A DNA stretch of 64,000 nt from Bolinopsis microptera. Taxonomy: Eukaryota > Ctenophora > Tentaculata > Lobata > Bolinopsidae. A model generated the notes under the pieces. The model had not been told where the DNA came from. It made no database searches and worked only from the letters and a program-made list of their open reading frames with translations. The translations under genes and the position numbers were made by a program. This document shows, one piece after another, positions 1-12,000 of the stretch; position 1 is the first letter of the stretch; every line of letters begins with the position of its first letter. The stretch covers positions 12,260,303-12,324,302 of the forward strand of contig NC_087075.1 of NCBI RefSeq assembly GCF_026151205.1, given 5' to 3'.

Positions 1-3000
1 CTTTATTCCATTTCTTCAAACTTCTTTACCTGCCATTAAAATCAATCAATAAATAAACACACCACAAACTATTCCTACCAACCCGTTATTTACCTGCCAT
101 TGAAGCTACATCGTTGATCTCATTATCATCCTTAGATAAAGTATACTTCTTTTTGTACTTGTCTGCGAAAGTTCGCTGTGGAACGGAGAATGTTGGAGCG
201 GGGTGATAGTGTGATCCTCCTCCTACTGCACTACCGACTGAGGGAAATGGGTAGATTATGCCACGGTAATATGGCCTCTATAATCTATATGGCCTCTATA
301 ATCTATATATTCGAGCTTTTCATTTAGAATTAAAAGAAGTCCTTCATATTATGGAGCCAGACATGATACGCATTACACGTCAGGCCACTATATTACCGGT
401 GTTAACCAAACGGAAATTGGAAAGTGTTCCTTAGTAATATAAACTATAAAGATACTACTACTGTATCTGTTAACTCACACTGATGTCCAATAGAGTTGGC
501 AGGCAGGGGAGCAGAGAGTGGTATAAGTTTAGAGGTCTGGACCGGAGCAAGACCCGGAAATGGAGTGTGGGAAGACACTCCTCCGGTTTGGGGAGGCGGC
601 TGTTTTCCCTGCATACTCTGCATACTTCTCTGCCGGGACTGAAAGTGAATTTTAGAACCACGCCAGATAAACCCCAATCAAATTGAATTTTCAGTTACTA
701 TAGATTTATTTTAGGACCATTTATTAATTAACATGAAATTAAACGGTAAGAAATTCTAAATTTTGTCGTAATGTCTGAACACTCCGGATTAGGAAGTTCA
801 TCCGAAATCCCGCGTCCGGGATATCTACTATTAACTTCTCGTTTCTTCCAACTCACCCACGTAGCAATCTAAAATAACGACCCTAGCTAAACATAGGGGG
901 GACAACAAAGTTGTTACAATTTGAAGCTAATTTCAAGTGTTGTACTTGTTGAGGGGCTTTACTTGGCTTCACTTCTCGAGCGAGGGAACCATTAGTTTCT
1001 AAAACTATCGACTGAAATCCGAGGTTATAATAATATCAGATACACTTTCATAAAATTAACCTGCATCTCGTTTCTCAAGACAGGAACACTCTGTTTGAGA
1101 AACACTAAAAGGTGAGGCTGAGGAGGTGACTTGAGGGCAACTTGGAGTTCATTCAGAAACGTTTCCTCGTCTATATTCGCTGTCATCACTTTTCCTATCA
1201 GATCCTTAACGGTTTGTCCAGTAGAGGCGTCCTGGAGATGAAACTTACTTGATGATTGATCGGAAAGTTGGCACTAATTATAGAATATCTAGTTCACTCA
1301 TTTAACAGGGTTAAATATTCATTAGCTATTTGCTTAACAAAGGTCCATAGTTCTTTAAGACAGGCTCACTTCAAAAAAAGAGGTTTTTCATTGATTGTAA
1401 ATAAATTTATAAATCTGCAACAACATTTACCTGTTTGTTGGAAATGTTAAGGAGGTTGGTAAGGAAAGCCTTGAGCTTCTGCACACTCTCCCGGGTACTC
1501 ATGCTGGAGAGGATGGCTGCTGTCTTCTGCTCTGATTTAGGTTGTTGAGGCTGCTGCTGCTGCTGCTGTTGTTGGGGCCTGATTGCTGGCTGTATTGGAA
1601 TAGGTTGATTCTGAAGTGATATCGGCTGACTTTTTACCTGGGAGAAAAGAAGAGAAAATTAATAAAAATTTAAAATATTTCTTATCAAATCTGGCGACGG
1701 AACGTAAAGGTTAAATCATAATCAGCAAAGAACGATACGGCACATTTGTAGTTTCGACATTTGTTGATAGAGGTTCAGCTAGCGTACATTACAAATGATA
1801 AGGAATAAGGATGTTTATCGTCAAATTTAGATACTGTACCTGAACAAGAGGCTGAATAGGAACCACCATAGGTTTACTCTGGATAGATCTTATAGGTTGG
1901 GTTATCATACTCGGCCGTACTCCAGCTACAAGCTGAAATTATAATATTTTCAATACAGTTTCTAGGAGAAGATAAATGCTAGATGGTGAATGTCATCTAA
2001 GATAAAAAGCATTTTTGTATTTCTAGTCGTCATCGATGAAGATGGAGATTCATAAAAATAAGGAACGTCTAGAGTCAATGTTTTCTTCGATCAGAGAACG
2101 AATGATATGAGTGTTTTTTTTTTTCTTTTTTTTTGTTTTTTTCCTTTATAAAATGCAACCTACTCATAAAATGCAACCTACTTTATAAAATGCAACCTAC
2201 TGATATGAGTGTTAAACTTCCAATTAAAATCTTCATGACATTTGGAAAATATTTTTTTACCTGGGGGACGGAGGAGTGAGGTGTAGCGGAGACCATGATA
2301 GTTTGTGGAGATTGAGAAGAGGCAGCGGTGTACACTGCAAAGGGTCCTCCAGTCATGGGTACCATTACTGAGGAGCTTACTGCTATTACCTGTAACATGG
2401 GTACCATTACTGAGGAGCTTACCGCTATTACCTGTAACATGGGTACCATTACTGAGGAGCTTACCGCTATTACCTGTAACATGGGTACCATTACTGAGGA
2501 ACTTACCGCTATTACCTGTAACATGGGTACCATTACCGAGGAGCTTACCGCTATTACCTGTAACATGGGTACCATTACTGAGGAACTTACCGCTATTACC
2601 TGTAACATGGGTACCATTACTGAGGAACTTACCGCTATAACCTGTAACATGGGTACCATTACTGAGGAGCTTACCGCTATTACCTGTAACATGGGTACCA
2701 TTACTGAGGAGCTTACCGCTATTACCTGTAACATGGGTACCATTACTGAGGAGCTTACCGCTATTACCTGTAACATGGGTACCATTACTGAGGAGCTTAC
2801 CGCTATTACCTGTAACATGGGTACCATTACTGAGGAACTTACCGCTATTACCTGTAACATGGGTACCATTACTGAGGAGCTTACCGCTATTACCTGTAAC
2901 ATGGGTACCATTACTGAGGAACTTACCTATATATACCTGTAACATGGGTACCATTACTGAGGAACTTACCGCTATTACCTGTAACAGTTACCTGTTTATT

Positions 3001-6000
3001 AATTATTTATTACCTGTAAGAGTTACCTGTAACGGTTACCTATTTATTACCTGTTTATTACCTGTAACATTCACCTGTTTATTACCTGTAACAGTTACCT
3101 GTGTATTACCTGTAACAGTTACCTGTTTATTACCTGTAACAGTTACCTGTTTATTACCTGTAACAGTTACCTGTTTATTAGCTTTCATCTGTTAGATTTA
3201 TGGAACAACATGTTAACAAATACACGATGTAATTAATACTTCATAGTGTTCGACGTTTGCAAAGAAAGTAAAACTAATCTTTAGCGATCGTATCTTTAAG
3301 TCAAGGATATCGTTCCAGAAAGTTAAATATATGATCGAACTGACGCTAGTAAAAAGCTATAACATAACTTAAAGTAACCCCAAACGTCCTGTGCTACATG
3401 AATGGTTTAAACCAATTTGAAATCTCAACTAAACACAATCTATCTAGCCACTAAGTAACTGAACCCCACAGAGGGATTACACCAGTCACCAGACACCCTA
3501 CTACTGTACCCAAAGTGCGCTAAACTGCGCTAAAATGCGCAACAACCATCTGTTTCGAGGAATACTTTACATAATCGCACATTGCATCATATGTGTTCAT
3601 AAAAGGGGTATGTCAAAGACTGAGTCACGTGACGTCACGTGATGGATTCAGACACACCAGGTTGTAATTTGAAAACGTTTTTATCTTAGAGTGCAATATG
3701 TTGTAAGATCAGGGAGGAACCATTTTCTGGGGAAAGCTCTGTAAACTGTTGCTTTGTGGTTAACATATTGCTCTTGCTTTGTGGTCGACATAATATATGA
3801 CAAATTCGATATTTATCCCCTTGAATATTTATTTTTAGCGTACAACTGAGTGGATCAATAAACGAGAAAGGTGTACTTGACAGCTTAGAATATAACCCAA
3901 TAATAATTGGTACAGTATGGGGACATATATAATATATTCGTCACATTTAACAGTTTTGTTGCGAAGGAGTAATAGTTGTAGTACCTGCGGTCCCATTGGA
4001 GCGTTGACTCGTTGTGGAGTAATAACAGCAGTGGGAACTATGCTAGCACTTGATATCGCTCCTAAAACGTAACAGCGAGTGTTATACACCATTCGGGAAA
4101 ATAAATGAATAACAAATTAAAAACACTGAAAGTATGACAGTTGGTGATGTTAGAATATTATATAATCTAAAAAGATCTAACGAAGAATGATTAGCTAATG
4201 GAAAAGTATGATTAGCCAGAAATTATTCGTCTCAGCTGATCATTTTGCCGATGATCAGAACCAAAATAAAGTAAAAACGAAACACGATAGGGACCAACAA
4301 TAATTATGCATAAATAAAATGTAATTTGACCAAAAATATAAAGTTATTCAGATAATAATAGCAAGAAAAATTTAAAAGAGTTGGGGTAATTCAGAGAGCT
4401 TATAAACCAAATTGCACCGCTTTTCACGATTAAAAAGATGATCATGATACACGAAAACATATGTTGTTTTCAAAATTGTATTTAGCAGCTTAGAAAAGGA
4501 AACCATTATATCGAAATATAAGATTTGAGATGAAAATACCGGTATTAATGGATGACGTGTAGGTAGTTTGTTGAGAGTGTAGCTGTTGGACTGACGTTAA
4601 TATGGCTTGTTGAGGTTGTTGGTTGGTTGCTACTGGCACTCTGAACAACGGGGGGATTTATTTAGCAAATGTTCTCATTAATTAGTTAATTAATTAATTA
4701 ATTAATTAATTAATTAATTAATTGATCAATTAATTAATGGCTATTACTGATGAGGAGTAATTTATTTGAAAATAAAAACCCTGAAAAGATTACTCATTCT
4801 GTTTACACATTAAAATTAATATCCCGAATTAACAGGAATTTTAAAGGAATTCAAATTTGAACTAGTAATGATAAACCAGGAGTTTAAATTTAAAACATGT
4901 GACTAGACACTTTTGGGTAGTTTGAACTTTGAAAACAGGACCCGGGCCCTGATATCAAACTACCCAAAAGTGTCTAATTACATATTCTTAACTTTAAACT
5001 TTACTTTATCGGAGTAAAACTGTAGTTAGGAGTCTTACCCGATAGGTTGTTGGTGGGTGTTGGCCGACTGAACTAAGGGCGGTGTTCCTGGACCGTGCTG
5101 CTGCATGGGTTGTAACATTGTTAACATCTGGCCTGAAGGGACAAGAATGTGTTACAGTAACGTGTTACAGTTTAGGAATGTGTTACAGTTTTAGGGACAA
5201 CTTACAAGAGGGGAGGAATTTGGGTGAGAATACAAGTCACCATATTATTTAGGAGCACAGCTGATTATTTTATGTTTCGCAAAACCAAACAAAATAGGTG
5301 AATATATCTGATATCTATATTATATTTTAACCTTCCGACGAAATTCCTCCGCAACGGCATAAAAGCACAGAAAATTTACCAAAACGTGACCTTCCGCGAG
5401 AACCAATTTTAGCAAATGGAGTTGAAAACTTGTGATTTTTAGCAAGGATGTATAAAGAAATAAAGAAGAAATGCAGATAAGATAGAATTTTTAGAATTAG
5501 ATTTGGGTTTTAAATTCTTGTAAACAACGTCAGAAATGAAGGAAAATAGATGTTAGAATTAGAAAAATGCTTAGCAACCTCAAAAGATTGGATTATCTTT
5601 ATTACGTGACAAAAAAGCCTTACGACCTTGACATAACTAGCAATGGGAATGATTATTGATTACGGTAACCAGATTTCCCAGAATCCCCCGAACACTGTCT
5701 TATGCTAACAAGACAGTGACTTTCTTCAGAGTGTCTTGTTAGCATTTAGCAAGCTTGTACGAGTGCTATAAGTATAACCAGATTTTCGTGAGGTTTTGCT
5801 TATTGTTTTATTACATAAACTATACAGTCGAACTATACAGTCGCCCAATGTCATCAGTAACGAGAACTTGAATACCTTACTCGGGAATATTATAGCGGGT
5901 TAATTTATGACTGGAATTTTCCAAAACCCACCAAGCATCAAAATGTATTACTATTAGTTTACCTTACTCGGGAACATTATAGCCGGTTAATTTATGACTG

Positions 6001-9000
6001 GGAAAATTAATGACCGGGAAAAATATGGCGGAATTTTCCAAAACCTACCACTTTATCCCAGTCATAATATTCCCGAGTAAGGTAAACGGTGTAAAGTGAC
6101 ACTACTGACGGAGAGGATCGCGGAGGCTAGATGGAAAATGGCTGGGCACGTACTTAGGAGTGGTGAAAGCACCCCTGCCTACCTATCATTCAGATTAATA
6201 TATGATGTATTAATAAAAGACCTTTTAAAGAGAAAATTTATTAGTAATAAAGTCTTAAAATTGGCTGATTTTGACAATCTGGTTCACATGGCCCATAACA
6301 GAGTAGTATGAGGTAGTATGAAGAATGCGTGACTACTCGGCCAATTGATGCATTTCTCGTTTTTGCTGTATTTATTTTTATAATAATAATAATATAATAT
6401 CCGAGGAGTCCTAGCTCTCCCTGCGTCCTAAGACGCTGTTTCTCTTGTCGCATATACCGTGCCTCTCTATACTGGGTACCTCTATCTACTGGCCACTGGG
6501 CCTCTCCTTTCTCCCAAACTTTTAGTTAGTTAGCTTAATTCTGTCACACTACAATTTAAATCATAACTAATGAAATCATTACAAGATCTCGAAACTATCA
6601 TTTCTTTTCTGAACATACAACCAAAATGTCTCTCTCTGAAGTAAAATGAATGCGCGCGCTACACAAGATTAGTCACCATTTCGACCAGCAGGTTTCTAGT
6701 ATAATATGCATGCACAGTACACAAAAAAGATATTTCAGAACATTAAAGTGTCTAAAACTATAAAATTATTATTTTAAAAAATATAAAAAAAGTGTCTAAC
6801 GAAATTTCAGAACATAATATTCCAAGTAAGTCCGACCATTTTGCAGTCTCCTTTACTTTGAAATCAAAGGTGAAGCGCATCAAATCGCAAAAGAGGGAAT
6901 CTTTAAATTTTAAAAGAGCAAATTGGGATGCACTTAATGCAGACCTTGCAGATATTGACTGGCAGGCAGAGTTCACTGGTAATATGGAAACATCATGGAA
7001 CAAGTTTAAGGAAGTTTTAGAGCAAAGAACCAATGAACATATTCCAAAGATTAAAATTGGAGGCAGGGCTCAACCTCCTTGGTTTGACGCTGAGTCTCAT
7101 CAGGCCTGCCTAGAAAAAGAAAGGCTACACAAAAGTTATAAAGAAACCACGGACCCTTCCTGCAAGGCTGAGAAGTACTTTAAGTTCTCTAAAAGCAGAA
7201 GCGATTTTAAGAAAATTGCCTCCAACAAGATGGCATCTAGCTTTGAGGACGAGGATGATTCGAATCTAATTACAAAGAAATTCTGGTCCTATGTAAAAGC
7301 AACATCTAAGAATACTCGCATACCTGAACAAATTCACCTAGAAGATGTACACAAAAGTGATCATTCTGACCAAGCAAACCTATTTAATACCTTTTTTCAT
7401 CAACAGTTCTCATCGCCTAGTGATTATGATGTACATGTTGATAACACACTCACACAGGATGATATTGATTATGTATCTACCCTTTTCAGTTCGTCTAGGA
7501 TAGTAGATATTCTCAAGAATTTGAATACTAGAAAAGCTATGGGACCGGATAAAATCCATGGTGAAGTTCTTAAAAAATGTGCCTTTACGTTAGCCCCAGC
7601 ACTGGAGATTCTTTTCACAAAGTGCTATGTATCCGGCTTCCTACCTTCAAATTGGAAATATGCAATTGTTGTTCCAGTACACAAGAAAGGCTCCAAGAAT
7701 GACATTAAGAATTATAGGCCAATATCTTTGTCTAGCTTAGTTATGAAAGTCATGGAAAGAATTATTCGAGATGAACTTTTGAGTAGATGTTATGATAAAA
7801 TTGATCCTCGTCAACATGGTTTCCTGCCTCACAAATCTTGTGCAACTCAGATGGTTGAATTCTGCGATAGCCTATCCCTCTCTCTTAACAAGAACATTAG
7901 ATCTGATATTGTTTACTTCGATTTTGCCAAAGCATTCGATTCCGTTAACCACGACTTAATACTATACAAGCTAAAATTTTATTATAACAATTCAGTGTGT
8001 AGTCGTTTTACATTTGGTTGCAAATAGCGAGCTCTGTTATCAGCTGTTGTAACTTGCGATAAGAAGTGCTTGTCTTTTAGTGTGATCGTTGTGTAGCCTG
8101 TATACAAGAACTGTACATTGGAATATACACGATGCAGTACTCATACCATGAACATACGAAGCATTTGGTCGATGACCCCGATAATGATGATCTGTTTAGT
8201 GCCAGACATGCAGATCAGGTAGCGAGAGCTACAAACAGTGTTTTTAATGAAATGTGCCATGAACTGGATGTTAAGGAATACGGAGATCTAGTATTGAAAA
8301 ACCTGAACAAGCGATCAGTTTCGAAAGAAAAACTGTGTGATTGGCTGCAAACTGTTTGTTTCATTTTGAATCGTTATGCGGCTCCTCATTTGCAAATGGC
8401 TGCGGAGAGAGTAGATAAACAGAACATTTCAGTAATCGCGGAGCAGAAAACTGTCATTGATTTGCAGAAGCAGCTCATTGAAAAGAAGGACGAAGAACTC
8501 AAGTCTGTTCAAACAACTGTGCAGACAGAAATGAAATCATATTCTTCTGCCCTGAAAAAGACTTGTGCAGCTGCTCTTACGCCAAAGAAGATCTGTACTG
8601 CAGTTAAGACAATAGCTGAAAAGGATGAAAGAAGCAGAAACGTCGTAATCTACGGAATAAGTGAATCCGACGGCGAGAAGTTAGAAAACAAAGTTGCTGA
8701 AGTTCTTGGTGAGATAAACGAGAAACCTTCTTTTCGTGACTGTTGTAGAGTTGGTCTGAAGAGAGTGGGCACATTAATACGACCAACTAAACTATCTCTA
8801 AATAGCTCTGACATGGTTAATCAGGTGCTGCGAAAAGCGAAACTACTACGCACAAAAGAGGGCTATAAAAGTATCTACATTTGCCCAGACAGATCAGTGG
8901 AAGAAAGGAGAGCTTACAAGAAGCTCTGGGAGGAATTGAAAGAGAAGAGGAAAGCAGAGCCTAACAGAGTTCATTTCATAAGGAACAATAAGATTGTCAG

Positions 9001-12000
9001 CTCTGATAAGAACAGTGTATCAGCCTCGTCTGAAGAAATTTGAACTGTTTCACATTCTTCACCACACATTTATTTTATCACAATTTTGTTTCACATTTTA
9101 AAAAATCATATCGGGGCCATGTAATTGCGGGCACGTTTTACTGTGCAGTACCGTGTTTGGTCTCCCGACAGATTTTACAGACGGGGGCAATATTTTATTC
9201 GAGTTTATTTCATTCGTTGTAATTGCTGTACTCTGTAAAGTTTGAAAAGTATTTAATAAAAAAAATCGATGGAATGCTTCTCCAATTTATGAAAAGTTAC
9301 CTCTCCGGACGTCAGCAATGTGTAGTTGTTAATGGGGCTATCTCTGCAACCCTACCGGTGTTGTCAGGTGTTCCTCAAGGGTCAATAATCGGACCAACAC
9401 TTTTTGTTCTTTTCATAAATGATATATATTCTGGACTTTCTCAGGGCACTAATATCCTTTTATACGCTGATGATACTAAAATGTGGAGAGAGATATCCCA
9501 AGAGGAAGACCACCATATACTTCAAAGCGATATTAATTATCTCATGACATGGGCAAGAACTAATAAGATGAAGTTTCATCCTGATAAATGTAAGGTCTTA
9601 GCTATACTTAAGAGGTGGTCTCCCTTAGATGGCATTATACCATTTACACGTTACACTTACTCTATGGGCCAAACTCTTCTTGATTATACAGATTCTGAAA
9701 AAGATTTAGGCATAATCATGACGTCTAATCTAAATTTTAATAGCCAGGCCGATGCTCTATATGGTAAAGCTAACCAAAAATTTGGCATGCTTAAGAGAAA
9801 TTGTCATTTTATTAATGATCTGAACAAGAGAAGAGTCTTGTATCTTACTCTTGTACGCTCAATATTCGAACACTGTCCCATCATTTGGCGACCAGCGTCC
9901 AGTAGCACTATCAATAGGCTTGAAGGATTGCAGAAAAGGGCCCTCAAATGGATTCGTAATGATTACGGTGTAAGCTATAGTGTAGAGGAAATCTATAATG
10001 GCCATTGTAAACAGTTAAATATTCTGCCCCTAAAGTACAGGTTTGATTACCATGATCTCAAGTTCTTTCATTCCCTAGTGCATCAATACCACCCATGCAC
10101 CACTCTGCCTCAGTACCTTACTTTTTTCTCCGGGTCAAGCCGACTGAGAAGCTCACATCTTGATCACTTATCAGTAATATCTTCAATTCCACCTGGCTCA
10201 GCTATATCTAAATCTTACTTTTATCGAGCTCATCTCACTTGGAACCGACTTCCTCTTTCCCTTCGAGAGATTATCAGACCAGGTGTGTTTAAAACAGAAC
10301 TTATTAAACACATCTGGAAGGAACATGTTTGTACTGCATCTGTAGATATTGACCCTAGTTCAGATCCTGACAATTCTTTTTCTCCAGACTACGGGTAGTG
10401 TATTTCTCTATTATTTTTAAAAAAATTTTTTTTGAGGTACTCATCACGCATTTTTGTTTTATTCGGATACAATTTTGATTTAGTCTTTTATATTCAATTA
10501 TTTAAATTTTATCGTTAAAACTTCATTCCATTGGAAATATTACAAATCAGCCAATTGTAATTGAGAATTTTTGGGTTGTGGCAATTATTCTTAAAAACCT
10601 AGAAATGCCTCCTAAGTTCACAGCTCATATTATTTGCCCATTTTTCTCCTTCTGCACTTGAGGCCCAATGTAATTGCTCGACTTTTCATCAGGTCTCTCG
10701 AGGCCTTTTGTTTGGTTATTTGGGTGTATTGGTGTCCCCTGATTGTTATCATCGCTGTACACTTGTTAAGGCATTTTTTGGTTTCTCTAGTCCATTTTTA
10801 GAAATTCTATACAACATTGATATTGTAATAAATTCTGATGATAATAATTGAAAGATTTCAATAAAAAAAAAAGAATGTTTGGTTACCTGGAGGTTCGGAC
10901 TTTATAACAGTGGTGGGGAGCACGTGGAAGCCTGGAGCAGGTTCCTGTTTTATAGAGTTAAAGGAGGTGATAGTCGGTATCTGTTGATCAGGTTTCGGCA
11001 TCTGGTTCTCAGTCCTAGTTGCAGATACTTGTTATAAGGGGTCGTTCATATATTACGTTATAACTTTTTGAACAAGTTAAATCATTTGGAAAACCCCCTC
11101 CTCGGCCGATTACGTGATATGTGAACGACCCCTTAGCTTAGGGGTTTAGATACATAAAATAGATATTTGAAGAATATACGAAATCTTACTGTTTATAAAG
11201 CAAGACGATATAATATTTATATATAATATTTCAAATACACTTTTTAAACATATCTCTTTGTACTTTTTTTTCTCTATGTTACTTCGGCCAATGTTGGTGA
11301 ACGTGACTTGGTATTGCCATTGGGTCCTTAAAACTAAAAGTTAAATAGCTAAAAATTTGGCTTTTGAGATCGTTCACATATTATTACATAATTAGCCGAC
11401 GGGGAGGGGGGTTCCAAAAGATAATACGCTAGTGTAATTTTGACACAATAGCTATGTGTAAAACTGATAACGGAGGGGGGTTTAAAATTATCCAAAAATT
11501 GATTACGTAATATGTGAACGACCCCTTATGAAGTTATGAATAACTTTATGCTTTATACCATGATTAGATTTCTGAACTTGGGGCGAATCCTCGCCTAATC
11601 GTAAAAATATGAATGATAAATTATCAACTTCTAGACTGCTACCTTTATGACGGTTTTCGTGAATCGTGCCACCCCGTTACAATTACATTATCTAGCGTTA
11701 AACCTTAGCGGTTCGAGGTACTGGTAGGTTCATATTAAAACAAATCAGCTCTGCTTTCTAAAGTTCCAACTTTTGTGTGACACCTCCGCATACTCTGACT
11801 AAATAATATCAGCTTCAATTCCCGCTCGCAAACTGCAGTTATGTTCCTCTTGTTGATCGTCGTCATCGACTTTCTTGCTGCTGCCTCTGATGATAAGCAG
11901 TACACTGCTCTTCACTTTGGTACCTCCGGCTCCAGTAATGACTATATTGGATTTAATTTTAATAAAAAGGTGCTCACTAATAAGGCCTAAGGGACGCTGG

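Larger units (their letters stand above)
6792..10872 (+). mobile_element. 5'-truncated non-LTR retrotransposon (CR1/jockey-like), split by a nested element
   Basis: The copy starts inside the endonuclease C-terminus (SDHFAVSFTL) and runs through the RT. It ends in a 3' UTR with an A-run near 10862-10872, as expected for target-primed integration. The RT is cut after motif A (FDFAKAFD) near 7985 and resumes near 9255 before motif B (GVPQGSIIGP) and motif C (YADD). The interruption is a second retroelement. It lies in TAF4 intron 3, antisense to TAF4. Confidence 0.88.

Noticed and set aside
444-686. Overlapping frames on both strands
   Set aside because: Only the minus frame MQSMQGKQPPPQTGG is used, as TAF4 exon 11. 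The others are shadows.
2305-2942. Plus-strand open frames (MGTITEELTAITCN and LLRSLPLLPVTWVP repeats)
   Set aside because: Antisense by-products of the 42-bp TAF4 array.
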